From Mesorhizobium sp. B1-1-8 (GTDB lineage: Bacteria > Pseudomonadota > Alphaproteobacteria > Rhizobiales > Rhizobiaceae): 64,000 nucleotides of DNA. This document shows positions 25,636-37,062 of this stretch, piece by piece. Every line of letters begins with the position of its first letter. The first letter of the stretch is position 1. Where the stretch lies: the NCBI RefSeq assembly GCF_006442795.2, contig NZ_CP083956.1, positions 3,201,501 through 3,265,500 on the forward strand, in the 5' to 3' direction. The position numbers and the translations under genes are program-made. The notes beneath the pieces were generated by a model. It searched no databases and was not told where the DNA came from. It saw nothing but the letters and a program-made list of their open reading frames with translations.

Positions 25636-26757
25636 ATGATTGTTTCGCATTTTCTAAAATGGATTGATACGGCAAGGGTTTCCGAGCGGGCCGCCGCCGC
25701 AAGCGCGCTGGCCCGCGCCTACATAAATTCCGACCTGCCGTTCGAGGATCGCTGCGCCGCCGAGGCGGCGCTCACGCTGCTGCTCGACGACCCCTCGTCA
25801 AAGGTGCGGCTGGCGCTGGCGGAAGCGCTGTCGATGAGCCACCACGCGCCGCCGCAAGTGATTGCCGCGCTGGCCTCCGACCAACCGGAAGTGGCGGCGC
25901 TGGTGCTGGCGCGTTCGCCCTTGCTTACAGATGCCGACCTCATCGACCGCGTCGCCAGCGGCCAGAAGGCCACCCAGAAGCTCATAGCCAACCGCCCCGT
26001 CGTCTCGATGTCGCTTGCCGCTGCAATCGCCGAGATCGGCGAACCGGAGGCGTGCGTGACGCTGGTTGCCAACAGCGGCGCCGACATCGCGTCGCTGAGC
26101 TTCCGCCGGATGGCCGAGCGGCACGGCCACCTGCCGCTGGTGCGCGAGGCGCTGATTGCCGATCGTCGCCTGCCCGCCGATTGCCGGCACATGCTTTTGG
26201 TCAAGCTCGGCGAGACGCTGAAGGGCTCGCCGCTGGTGCTGGCGCTGATGGGAGCGGCACGCGCCGATCGCTTCATGCGCGACGCCTGCGTGAAGGCGTC
26301 GGTGACATTGATCGAGGGCACGCGCGCCGAAGAGCATGCAGCACTGATCGAGCACCTGCGGCTACGCGGCGATCTCACCGCAAGCTTCATCATCCGCACC
26401 ATCGCGCATGGCAAGGTCGACTTCTTCGGCTCGACATTGGTGGCGCTCGCACAGCAGTCCGAACAGCGGGTGAGAGCGCTGCTGGCCGGCGGGCACGATG
26501 TGGCGCTGCAGGCGCTGTTCCGCAACGCCGGCCTCGCCACGGCCACGCACGGCATCATCCTGCGTGCGCTCAAAGTGTGGCGCGAGGTCGCCAACGGCAA
26601 ACGCGTCGCCGGCGTGCAGGAAGTGAGCTGGTTGATGCTGAAGGAGCTTGGCGGCCAATCGGCGGAGGGCGATCTTGCCGGCCTGGTCAAATCGATCCAT
26701 CTCGACGCGCTGCGCGAAAACGCGCGCGGGCACGCGCTGGCGATCGCGGCGGCGTAA
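25636..26757 (+). CDS. DUF2336 HEAT-like protein
   Basis: A 373-residue, all-helical protein with repeated HEAT-like units from about residue 40 (SKVRLALAEAL, DQPEVAALVLARSPLLTDADLI, and so on), matching the alphaproteobacterial DUF2336 family. There is no signal peptide, membrane segment or catalytic motif. In related bacteria DUF2336 proteins are scaffold-like, of unclear role. It is divergent from the MaoC gene and its TAA stop abuts the cyclase TAG stop on the other strand with no base between. Confidence 0.85.
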   Translation: MIVSHFLKWIDTARVSERAAAASALARAYINSDLPFEDRCAAEAALTLLLDDPSSKVRLALAEALSMSHHAPPQVIAALASDQPEVAALVLARSPLLTDADLIDRVASGQKATQKLIANRPVVSMSLAAAIAEIGEPEACVTLVANSGADIASLSFRRMAERHGHLPLVREALIADRRLPADCRHMLLVKLGETLKGSPLVLALMGAARADRFMRDACVKASVTLIEGTRAEEHAALIEHLRLRGDLTASFIIRTIAHGKVDFFGSTLVALAQQSEQRVRALLAGGHDVALQALFRNAGLATATHGIILRALKVWREVANGKRVAGVQEVSWLMLKELGGQSAEGDLAGLVKSIHLDALRENARGHALAIAAA

Positions 26758-28512
26758 CTAGTCTGGCATACCAGCTAGACGCCAGCCTTCGACGAAGGGC
26801 TCCGCAGCATTCATACTCTTAAAAGGCAAGTTCGTCGTAAAATCAGCGATTTTCCAGCCTGGATTCCCAGCAAGGAAAAGACGGGCCTCCTCCCGTGCTT
26901 CGGGCACGCGGCTTGCTAATGCAAGCGCAGGTATCAGGTTTACCCTTGAACCGGTTCCATATGTTTCATCCCGGCTCAAAGTCGCTATAGCCTCTTCGTA
27001 CTGACCCGCAGCAAATTGTGCCATTCCCAACACCCAATAGTAGGCGTGGTGCGGACGGGGATTTAGAAGAAGAGCCTCAGCGCAAGCTTTCAACGCGTCT
27101 TGCGGCTTGCCCAAGTAGACGTGAAGCTCAGCTAGCCATATCCCTGCGTTTGCGTTATTTGGGTTGAGTCGAGTGGCAAGTTCTAAAAGTGATTTTGCTT
27201 CATCCCAATTGCGCTCGTATAGCTGAACGTATCCAAGCGCACTACAAGCGTCTGAATCATTTGGATCGATCTCCACCGCCCGTTGTGCGTGCATCAAAGC
27301 ATTTGCTTGGTAGGGGATTCGTGGTTCTCCCCAATTAATCCAGCCAAAAAGCAGCGAAACCGCAAGATTGCCGTGCGCCTCGCAATAGTTTGGATCAAGT
27401 GCAATCGCACGTTCCAATGCTGAAAGCGCCTCTCTGTTTTCAGACTTCGACATAGCCCATTTTTCTCGTGATCTAACGCAAAGATCATAAGCTTCGAGAT
27501 TTGACGGCCTGGAACGGGTAGAGATCTTATTCATGCCGATCCTGCCGGAAATAGCTTGCACGACACGACGCGTGACCTCGTCCTGAACCACGAAAATATC
27601 GGCAAGATCGCGATCAAAGCGTTCAGCCCAGACATGATTTCCACCGCCCGCGGCATCAATCAACTGGACATTGATCCGGAGACGCTCGGCCGAGCGACGC
27701 GCGCTACCTTCAAGGATGTATTTCACCCCTAAATCGTGGGCAATTTGGCGCACATCGATGGATTTGCCCCTGTAGGCAAAGGTGGAATTGCGGGCGATAA
27801 CGAAGAATCCAGGCACATTCGATAGATCGGTAATGATGTCTTCCGTCAGTCCGTCGGTGAAGAACGTCTGCTCTGCATCACCACTCATATTGACCAGCGG
27901 TAGGACCGCTACCGACAGCGTCGGCGGTGTCGACCTAGTCCGATGGCTCGTCCCAAATTCCGACGGTGGGATCGTCGTCGACCTGACGGTGCCAACCTGA
28001 AGCGAATAAACCCTGATGGGCTCGGCGATATTCTTGAGGTGCGTGTTGCCGAGGTCGGTAACCGAGAGGTCGAGCCTCGCCCTGACCTGACGATAGGCAT
28101 CCTCCGAGAGGCAGATGGACCCGGGCGCCGCGACGCCCTCCAGACGCGAAGCGATATTGACGCCGTCACCCATCAGGTCGCCGTCGCTTTCTTCGACCAC
28201 GTCGCCCAGATGGATACCGATACGGAATTCGATGCGGCGGTCCGGAGCCACGCCGGCATTGCGCTCGAGCATGCCGTTTTGCACCTCGATGGCGCAACGC
28301 ACGGCATCCACGACACTGCGGAACTCGACTAGCGCCCCGTCCCCCGTGCGTTTGATCACACGACCTTTGTGCACGGCGATGGTCGGATCGATCAAATCGC
28401 TCCGCAGTGCGCGCAACCGCGCCAAAGTCCGGTCTTCGTCCTCGTTAGCGAGCCGGCTGTATCCGACTACGTCTGCAGCCAGGATTGCGGCTAACTTGCG
28501 GTTCTCGCTCAT
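26758..28512 (-). CDS. class III adenylate/guanylate cyclase with TolB-like and TPR domains
   Basis: The ATG at 28512 (MSENRKLAAILAADVVGYSR) has a strong AAGGAGG upstream and gives 584 residues. Residues 1-175 are a class III cyclase domain: metal Asp in AADVVGYS and in KRTGDGALVEF, and the GDGVNIASRLE transition-state segment. Residues about 215-370 are a FlgO/TolB-like domain (AVLPLVNMSGD, FTDGLTEDIITDLS). The rest is TPR repeats (about 395-560). No signal peptide. This architecture is abundant in rhizobia. Base composition, above all in the TPR half, is clearly AT-richer than its neighbours. Confidence 0.92.
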   Translation of the reverse strand: MSENRKLAAILAADVVGYSRLANEDEDRTLARLRALRSDLIDPTIAVHKGRVIKRTGDGALVEFRSVVDAVRCAIEVQNGMLERNAGVAPDRRIEFRIGIHLGDVVEESDGDLMGDGVNIASRLEGVAAPGSICLSEDAYRQVRARLDLSVTDLGNTHLKNIAEPIRVYSLQVGTVRSTTIPPSEFGTSHRTRSTPPTLSVAVLPLVNMSGDAEQTFFTDGLTEDIITDLSNVPGFFVIARNSTFAYRGKSIDVRQIAHDLGVKYILEGSARRSAERLRINVQLIDAAGGGNHVWAERFDRDLADIFVVQDEVTRRVVQAISGRIGMNKISTRSRPSNLEAYDLCVRSREKWAMSKSENREALSALERAIALDPNYCEAHGNLAVSLLFGWINWGEPRIPYQANALMHAQRAVEIDPNDSDACSALGYVQLYERNWDEAKSLLELATRLNPNNANAGIWLAELHVYLGKPQDALKACAEALLLNPRPHHAYYWVLGMAQFAAGQYEEAIATLSRDETYGTGSRVNLIPALALASRVPEAREEARLFLAGNPGWKIADFTTNLPFKSMNAAEPFVEGWRLAGMPD

Positions 28513-28739
28513 CGCGCTACCTCCTTGTCGCCAGGATAGCAGGAAGAGCGAACGCAGGAGGCAACTTTCGTTTGCTCGTGGGAACTTGGAGCTCAAACTA
28601 ACGGGCACCTCTGTTTGGTCTCCGCGCATAGCTAAAAACCGTCCGGACCGGCCTTGAGCCGTTGCGATTGCTGCGCCTCTTCCGCCCGTCTTCGAGCCCG
28701 ACTAGGGCCTGACCTGAATCTCGACACGCCCTGAGCTGT

Positions 28740-30821
28740 CTAAGATCGACCCCTCGCAAAAAAATCCGGATAATCCTCCATCGCCGCGGCAATGATGCGC
28801 AGCGATGCAGCGATCTGCAACATTTCGGCCTGATCGCTGCGTTCGGCGATGCCGGCCGCGTATTGCCGCGCAACGTCGATGGTCGAGCTTCGCGGCTCCT
28901 CAGGCTTACGGAACAGCAATTCCCGCGCCAGACCGCGCAGGAAATTGCCGATCGACTCCACCGTCTCGCGCGGAACGCTCGCGCTCAACTGAGCATTGCG
29001 CAGCCGCAGCACCTCCAGCCCGACGGTGACGGCGGCGATGCTGCCGCCCAGGATGGGATCGCCCTTTCGGCCTGTCTGCTGAAGCTGTGGCATCAGCTGG
29101 TTGATACGGTCATAGGCAAGGCTTTCGAAGGCCGAGCGCCGGGGAATGCGCTCATGCAGGCAAAGGCGCGCCAGATCCTCCCGCATCGCCTGCGAGATAC
29201 GGCTGACGGTGACCCAGGGATCGGCAGGCAGCACGACGATGAAGACGCTGATGGCGATAAGGATGCCGACCAGGATCGAGGCCGATCCGGCAAAGAACGG
29301 CACCGGGTCGTAGGTCATGGCCTGATGCGGGCTGAGGAAAGCGAGGAAGTTGATGGCAAAGGCAGTCGCCACGCCGACATGGCGCGGATTGGCCATGCCG
29401 AGGGCCGCAGGCACGAGGATCGGCACGACAAAGAGGGTGAACCAGCCGAAGCCGGGCAGCGCCGGCAGTGCAACTTGGCCGACGAGAAAGGCAAAGGGCA
29501 GCGCCAGCAGGGTTCCGGTGAAAAAGCCCCAGGCCGACTGGACCGGATCGGGGCGCGAGGCGAACAGGCTGGAGACGACGGCGACGAGGATGACGGTGCC
29601 GGCCGCTTCCGACCATTTGGTCGTCAGCCAGAAGATCGCCACCAGCAGCGTCGCCAGCGCGGCGCGCACGGCATTGCGCCATGCGGCCTGGTAGTCGCGG
29701 TGGACGACCAACGCCGGCTGGCCTCGCTCGCTCGATTTCCGGGAGACGGGCGAACGAAGCGCGTCAAGGCCGCGCATCACCTGCTTCAGCGCTTCGGCGA
29801 AGTCGCCGGCGATGGTCAGTCGGGTGATGGTGCCGACCTTGTCTTCGCTGTCATCGTTGGGACCGGTATCGTTAGGCAGTTCGGGCATCTCCCTGGCCTT
29901 GGCTGCGATCGCATCGAGCCGTGCCACCCATGGCCCCGTGTCATCGAGCGCGCCGGGCGTCGCCGCCAGTTCACCGACGAAGGCTTTCAATTCGCTGCGC
30001 ATGGGAATGAGCGCTGCGTTCTTCGGTCTGCGGTGGCTGTGCAGGGCGCGTGCCGCCGAGAGCGCCCACAGCAGCTGTCCTATGGTGCGGCGGACCGGGT
30101 GGGCGCGGGTGGCGAAGCTCGGCGCCTCCAGCCGCGCATATGTGCGCATCTCCGCGAGCGTCTGGGCATCGGCGATCAGCTTACGCTGGAGCGCGGCAAG
30201 GTTTGCCGGATCGCCGCCGGAAAAGGCGCCACCGGCATAGTCGGCGAGGTCGAGAATGCTGCGCTTCAGCCTCGAGATAATGGCGTCGGCCGCAAGCTTG
30301 GGCAGGATCAGCCGGCTGGTGACGCCGGCGCAAACGATGCCGAGCACGATCTCTGCGCAGCGCGCGATGGCAAGATCGACGACGAGATGCGGCTGGCCGA
30401 ACGCCGGCAGGCTGATGATCATCGCGGTATAGCCGGCAAGGGCGGCGCCATAGGCCTCCGGATTGCGCAGCAAGGACGAAACCAGCGTGCAGAGGCCGAT
30501 CCATAGCGCCAGCACCGTGACCAGCAGCCAGGGGTTGCTGCCGAAGACGGACGTAATGCCGACGGCCGCGAGGCCACCGGCCAACGTGCCGAGCAGCCGG
30601 TAGAAGCCTTTCGCCAGTACCATGCCGGCGACCGGCTGGGCGACGATGAACACCGTCATCATCGCCCATTGCGGATGGTCGAGCTTGAGCGCGTAGGCGG
30701 CGAGAAGCGCGATCAGCCCGGCTGAGACCGTGCGCAGAGCAAAGATCCAGTCGGAGCGCGTCGGCTGCGTCAGGCCGCTCAGCGGTATCTCGACAAGCGC
30801 TTTCAGCCACGCCCAGGTCAC
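28740..30821 (-). CDS. FUSC family transporter (fusaric-acid-resistance/aromatic acid exporter type)
   Basis: Inner-membrane protein of 693 residues with the FUSC layout: a block of about six membrane helices (about 20-170), a long soluble middle (about 180-370), a second block of helices (about 385-535), and a soluble tail. The family exports aromatic or other weak organic acids, normally with an MFP partner (AaeA-like), which is absent here. I choose the GTG at 30821 because GGAGA lies 7 bases upstream; a TTG at 30827 is the alternative. It follows parE by 43 bases on the same strand. Confidence 0.9.
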   Translation of the reverse strand: MTWAWLKALVEIPLSGLTQPTRSDWIFALRTVSAGLIALLAAYALKLDHPQWAMMTVFIVAQPVAGMVLAKGFYRLLGTLAGGLAAVGITSVFGSNPWLLVTVLALWIGLCTLVSSLLRNPEAYGAALAGYTAMIISLPAFGQPHLVVDLAIARCAEIVLGIVCAGVTSRLILPKLAADAIISRLKRSILDLADYAGGAFSGGDPANLAALQRKLIADAQTLAEMRTYARLEAPSFATRAHPVRRTIGQLLWALSAARALHSHRRPKNAALIPMRSELKAFVGELAATPGALDDTGPWVARLDAIAAKAREMPELPNDTGPNDDSEDKVGTITRLTIAGDFAEALKQVMRGLDALRSPVSRKSSERGQPALVVHRDYQAAWRNAVRAALATLLVAIFWLTTKWSEAAGTVILVAVVSSLFASRPDPVQSAWGFFTGTLLALPFAFLVGQVALPALPGFGWFTLFVVPILVPAALGMANPRHVGVATAFAINFLAFLSPHQAMTYDPVPFFAGSASILVGILIAISVFIVVLPADPWVTVSRISQAMREDLARLCLHERIPRRSAFESLAYDRINQLMPQLQQTGRKGDPILGGSIAAVTVGLEVLRLRNAQLSASVPRETVESIGNFLRGLARELLFRKPEEPRSSTIDVARQYAAGIAERSDQAEMLQIAASLRIIAAAMEDYPDFFARGRS

Positions 30822-30864
30822 ATTCAAGTCTCCATGCCGGAGCCTGTTATGGACCAGTCGGCGC

Positions 30865-32934
<2,070 letters not shown>

Positions 32935-32993
32935 TTAAGTCCGATAGCGCGAATCACTCCTCGATACTGCCACGCTTTTGGCGGGCGAACGAG

Positions 32994-33008
32994 GTTCCTG
33001 TTCCGTTC
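32994..33008. promoter_or_regulatory. candidate LexA operator (GTTC-N7-GTTC) upstream of parE
   Basis: GTTC at 32994-32997 and GTTC at 33005-33008 are separated by exactly seven bases, the direct-repeat pattern bound by LexA in alphaproteobacteria. It lies 60 bases upstream of the parE start and 149 upstream of cpaB. The spacer is GC-rich, unlike the AT-rich spacer of the dinB box, so a chance match is possible. Confidence 0.45.
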
Positions 33009-33156
33009 AGGGATCAAAGTGTCTCTTATTCCAAAACCATTCGATAACCAAGTCGGCCGAAATAGGGCGCTCCGTACATCCCGGGATTCCTGAATCTTTA
33101 ACAATGGCGCATAGCGTGGCCGCAAATAAAAGACCACGGGCGTCAGGGGTTTCGGT

Positions 33157-34083
33157 GTGAGGGGCAGGGCCATAACGATGATCGGCATCGCCGCCGTTTT
33201 TGGCGCGATCTCGATCTTTGCCGCCGACTTCTGGGTCAAGAGCCAGGCGAAAGCCGAGACCGAGGCGAAGGTGGTGACGGTGGTCGCGCCGCAGCCCAAG
33301 GTCGAGTTCAAGACCATCGTGGTGGCGAGTGCGCCGCTGCGCTACGGCATGGAGCTCGCCCGCTCGCAAGTCACCGAGATTCCTTGGCCGCAGGATTCCC
33401 TGCCGCAGGGCGCTTTTGCGACCATCGACAAGCTGCTCGCCGAAGGCAGCCGGGTCGTGCTGTCGCCGATCGAGGTCAACGAGCCGGTGCTGCTCACCAA
33501 GCTGTCGGGCCCGAATGGCCGCGCCACGCTTTCCAACATGTTGTCGCCCGGCATGCGTGCCGTCACCATCCGCACCGACGAGATCGCCGGCGTCGGCGGC
33601 TTCATCACGCCGGGGGACCGGGTGGACGTCGTTTTGACGCGCGATGCCGGCGAGATCCAGGAAGTGGCTAAGAACGCGCAAGGCGCATCCGGCTCGACGA
33701 TCACGTCGGAAATCGTCGTCTCCGACGTCAAGGTGCTTTCGGTCGGGCAGGGCGCCGACGAGCGCAAGACCGAACCGCAGGTTGCCAATTCCGTGACCAT
33801 CGAGGTGACGAACGAAGGCGCGCAGAAGGTCGCGCTAGCCCGCACCGTGGGCACCTTGTCGCTGTCCTTGCGTTCCGCTGCCGACGCCAGCGCCAACAAT
33901 GGCGGGCTCACCACCATCTCGTCCTTCGGCGGCTCGGTCGCCGCGAGCGCGCAGGCGAGCGTCAACTCGCTGGTCGACGCGGTGGCGAAGGAGCCGGAAG
34001 AACCAAAATTCAGGACGGTGATCGTGACGCGCGGCGACAAGGTCGAGGAATACAAGGTTCCTTCGCGGGAACCGCAGCAATAG
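33157..34083 (+). CDS. cpaB: Flp pilus assembly protein CpaB
   Basis: Inner-membrane/periplasmic component of the Tad pilus, thought to support the secretin. One N-terminal membrane helix (about 8-24), then a SAF-type domain with GMELARSQVTEIPWP and an RcpC/CpaB domain containing MRAVTIRTDEIAGVGGFITPGDRVDV, the family signature. The GTG at 33157 has AGGGG 7 bases upstream; an ATG at 33178 is an alternative. First gene of the cpaB-cpaC-lipoprotein-cpaE-cpaF-tadB-tadC run. Confidence 0.94.
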   Translation: MRGRAITMIGIAAVFGAISIFAADFWVKSQAKAETEAKVVTVVAPQPKVEFKTIVVASAPLRYGMELARSQVTEIPWPQDSLPQGAFATIDKLLAEGSRVVLSPIEVNEPVLLTKLSGPNGRATLSNMLSPGMRAVTIRTDEIAGVGGFITPGDRVDVVLTRDAGEIQEVAKNAQGASGSTITSEIVVSDVKVLSVGQGADERKTEPQVANSVTIEVTNEGAQKVALARTVGTLSLSLRSAADASANNGGLTTISSFGGSVAASAQASVNSLVDAVAKEPEEPKFRTVIVTRGDKVEEYKVPSREPQQ

Positions 34084-34110
34084 CCGGTGGGGACCGGTCG
34101 GGGACGGACA

Positions 34111-35547
34111 ATGTTTGGGTTTGATGCATTCTTGACGACCAAGGGATGGCGCCTCTTGCGCGCGGCCGCGTTGGCGATCCCGCTGGCAATTCCGGGTTTC
34201 AGCGCGCCGGCCAGGGCGGACAATGACATCGTCTACGTCTCGGCCAACAAGAACGCCTCGATCAAGGTAGCCAAGGGCAAGCCGAAGACGATCATGACGA
34301 GCGCCGCCTTCTACCAGATCGTCATCGGCGATCCGGAGATCGCCAACGTCAATCCGCTGACCGATAAATCCTTCTATGTGCTGGGCAACAATCTCGGCAC
34401 CACCGGCATCGCGCTGTTCGACCAGAACAAGCAGCTTGTCGGCACCATCGACATCGAGGTGACGTTGGACACCGATCAGCTCGCAAACACCATCCGTGCC
34501 AGCGTGCCGGACGCCAAGATCAAGGTGGGTTCCGCCAACGGCCGCGTGGTGCTGTCGGGCGAGGCCGACGATGCGGTCGCGGCCGAGAAAGCAAGCAAGA
34601 TCGCGTCGCGTTTTTCCGGCACCGAGGAAGTGATCAATTCGGTCAACATCTCGTCTTCGCAGCAGGTGCAGCTCAATGTCCGCTTCGTCGAAATCAATCG
34701 TCAGGCGGGACAGGATCTGGGCGCCAAATACAGCGCCAATTTCGCCTATGGCCTGGGTGGCCGGGACGTGAAGATCGATCCGGGCGATATCCCGGCGGCG
34801 GGCAATGGCGAGATCATCGGCCGGCTGCTGTCGAACGGCCTTTCGATCGATGTCGCCATCAAGGCGCTGGAAGAGCGCGGCCTCGCCAGGCGGCTGGCCG
34901 AACCGAACCTGATCGCCCGCTCCGGCCAGACGGCGAGCTTTCTTGCCGGCGGCGAATTCCCGATCCCGGTTTCCGAAGACAACGGCAAGATCAGCGTCAG
35001 CTACAAGAAATACGGCGTCAGCCTCGATTTCACCCCGACCGTGCTGAAGGACGGACTGGTCAGCCTCGACATCGCGCCGGAAGTCTCCTCGATCGATGCA
35101 TCGGCCTCCTACAATATCGGCGAGATTTCGGTGCCGGGCTTCATCGTTCGCCGCGCCAGAACCTCCATCGACCTGAAGAACGGCCAGAGCTTCATGATCG
35201 CCGGCCTGCTGCAGTCGCAGAACGACATCACCACCTCGCGCCTGCCGGGCCTCGGCAAGCTGCCGGTGCTGGGTCCGCTGTTCTCCTCGAAATCCTATCA
35301 GCGGCGCGAGACCGACCTGGTGATCATCGTCACGCCTTATCTGGTCAAGCCGGTCGATCCGTCGAAGAAGATGGTCGAGCCGACCGACGGCACGCGGCCG
35401 GCGAGCAATGTCGATTACTTCCTGAACAACACCGAGGAAGTGAACGCCTCGGCGCCCAAGCGCTCGGTGACGCTGGCCGACGGCAGCACCGCCCGCCCGG
35501 TCGCGGCCACCACGTCGGGCCACTTCCTCGACCTGCCGAAGGATTGA
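34111..35547 (+). CDS. cpaC: Tad pilus secretin CpaC
   Basis: Outer-membrane secretin through which the Tad pilus leaves the cell. The signal peptide ends near APARA (about 35-37). It is followed by a pilus-assembly/BON-like N-domain (about 40-180) and the secretin domain (about 250-420) with VPGFIVRRARTSIDLKNGQS and the ITPYLV-like end (VTPYLVKPVDP). The ATG at 34111 follows GGGGA by 6 bases; an open GTG lies at 34087. Length 478. Confidence 0.94.
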   Translation: MFGFDAFLTTKGWRLLRAAALAIPLAIPGFSAPARADNDIVYVSANKNASIKVAKGKPKTIMTSAAFYQIVIGDPEIANVNPLTDKSFYVLGNNLGTTGIALFDQNKQLVGTIDIEVTLDTDQLANTIRASVPDAKIKVGSANGRVVLSGEADDAVAAEKASKIASRFSGTEEVINSVNISSSQQVQLNVRFVEINRQAGQDLGAKYSANFAYGLGGRDVKIDPGDIPAAGNGEIIGRLLSNGLSIDVAIKALEERGLARRLAEPNLIARSGQTASFLAGGEFPIPVSEDNGKISVSYKKYGVSLDFTPTVLKDGLVSLDIAPEVSSIDASASYNIGEISVPGFIVRRARTSIDLKNGQSFMIAGLLQSQNDITTSRLPGLGKLPVLGPLFSSKSYQRRETDLVIIVTPYLVKPVDPSKKMVEPTDGTRPASNVDYFLNNTEEVNASAPKRSVTLADGSTARPVAATTSGHFLDLPKD

Positions 35548-35551
35548 AGCC

Positions 35552-35824
35552 ATGCGGCCAGCTCTTTGCATCGCTCTGCTGATCGCCGGTTTTGCCGGCG
35601 GATGCACCAGCGACGACTATATCCGCACCGAAGGCGTGACGCCGGCCGCCGGCAACGCGCAAGCCTCCAACACGGCCATGCAGATGGTCGACCCGTGGAA
35701 GTACGGTGTCCAGAATACCAGGCTTCTGGTGCCGGCCAACCGGCCGAGTTCTACGGCCAGCGCCGCCGACCAGGCGGCCGGCGAGAAAGCCGCCCAGCCG
35801 CCGACGTCGACGACATCCAATTGA
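35552..35824 (+). CDS. very short CpaD-like lipoprotein of the Tad locus
   Basis: A 90-residue lipoprotein: signal peptide with lipobox FAGG-C (Cys18), then DDYIRTEGVTPAAGNAQASNTAMQ and MVDPWKYGVQNTRLLVPANR, a pattern I recall from the Tad lipoproteins between cpaC and cpaE in rhizobia. It is less than half the length of Caulobacter CpaD (about 220) and would lack most of the canonical domain, so it probably keeps only the lipid anchor and secretin contact. It begins 4 bases after cpaC and precedes cpaE by 23. Confidence 0.85.
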   Translation: MRPALCIALLIAGFAGGCTSDDYIRTEGVTPAAGNAQASNTAMQMVDPWKYGVQNTRLLVPANRPSSTASAADQAAGEKAAQPPTSTTSN

Positions 35825-35847
35825 TTTGAGCTGATGGACTGACGATC

Positions 35848-37062
35848 ATGGCATCCGCCACAAAGACCAAGAAGATCCTGCTCGTTTCCACCGACAGGAC
35901 GTTCTCGCAGGATACGCGGACGGCTTTCGCCGCTTCCGAAGTGATCGAGCTTTTGACGATTGAAAAGAGCGTCAACGAGCTTCGCGGTGAAGTTCTGGAG
36001 GCGGATTTCGGCACCCTCATCGTCGATATGGATGCGGCGAAGCTCGAGGAAATCGAATCGCTGCAGCGCGTCATGCGCCGGCTGGAAGGCCGTATTCCGG
36101 TTGTCGTCGTCACCCAGGAATTCAACGCGGCGGCGGTGCGCATCCTGGTGCAGCTCCAGGTCGCCGACTTCCTGGTCAAGCCGATCACCACCGCCGATCT
36201 GGTGCGCTCCGTCATCCGCGCGCTGCAGGGCCCGGGGCGGGAAGAAAACACCGAATCGCAAATCTACACCTTCATGCCGGCCGCCGGCGGCGTCGGCACC
36301 ACCACGCTTGCCCTGCAGACCGCCTTCCAGCTGCATCATTCGGTGACGCGCGGCGCCTCGACCTGCGTGGTCGACCTCAACTTCCAGCAGGGCGCCTGTG
36401 CAGAATATCTCGACCTCGAGCCGCGCTTCGACATCACCGAAATCGAAAACCAGCCCGAGCGTCTCGATCGGCAGCTGCTCGATGTGATGCTGTCCAAGCA
36501 TGCAAGCGGGCTCTGCGTGCTGGCCGCACCGACGCGCCCCTCGGAAATGCGCTCGTTCAAGACCGATGTCGTGGTGCGCATGCTCGATCTGGTGTCGGCC
36601 TATTTCGACAATGTAGTGATCGACATGCCGCGCACCTGGTTCCCGTGGACGGAGACGGTGCTGCTCGGCTCCAACAAGCTCTACATCGTCGCCGAGATGA
36701 CGGTGCCTTGCCTGCGCCACACGCAGCGCCTCATCCAGGCCATCTATGAAACGGCCGGCAAGGAAGTGAAGCCGAACGTCATCGTCAACCGCTTCGAGCA
36801 GAAGATGTTCGACAACGGCATCAAGCAGGCCGACGTCCAGGACATCCTCGGCGAGCATTTCATCGGCGGCATTTCCAACAACTACCGGCTGGTGCGCGAG
36901 GCTGTCGATCGCGGCGTGCCGCTGCACGACATCGATCCCAACGCCAATGTCGTCAACGATCTGAAGAAGATCATCCTGCCCGAGGAAGCCGTGGCGACGG
37001 CGGCGAAGTCGAAATCGCTGTTCGGCCTCGGCAAGGGCCTGCTGAAGAGGAAGGCCGGATGA
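35848..37062 (+). CDS. cpaE: Tad pilus localisation protein CpaE/TadZ
   Basis: A two-part protein: an N-terminal receiver-like domain (about 10-130, with VDMD and FLVKPI) and a MinD/ParA-like ATPase domain (about 140-380). The P-loop reads PAAGGVGTTTLAL, lacking the signature and catalytic lysines of KGGVGKT ATPases, as in many TadZ proteins, so ATP turnover may be weak or absent. TadZ/CpaE marks the site of pilus assembly. Length 404. The stop overlaps the cpaF start by four bases (ATGA), so the two are coupled. Confidence 0.93.
   Translation: MASATKTKKILLVSTDRTFSQDTRTAFAASEVIELLTIEKSVNELRGEVLEADFGTLIVDMDAAKLEEIESLQRVMRRLEGRIPVVVVTQEFNAAAVRILVQLQVADFLVKPITTADLVRSVIRALQGPGREENTESQIYTFMPAAGGVGTTTLALQTAFQLHHSVTRGASTCVVDLNFQQGACAEYLDLEPRFDITEIENQPERLDRQLLDVMLSKHASGLCVLAAPTRPSEMRSFKTDVVVRMLDLVSAYFDNVVIDMPRTWFPWTETVLLGSNKLYIVAEMTVPCLRHTQRLIQAIYETAGKEVKPNVIVNRFEQKMFDNGIKQADVQDILGEHFIGGISNNYRLVREAVDRGVPLHDIDPNANVVNDLKKIILPEEAVATAAKSKSLFGLGKGLLKRKAG

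Noticed and set aside
36270..36320. CpaE P-loop as a sequencing error (missing Lys)
   Set aside because: The frame is intact and loss of the Walker lysines is a known trait of many TadZ/CpaE proteins.
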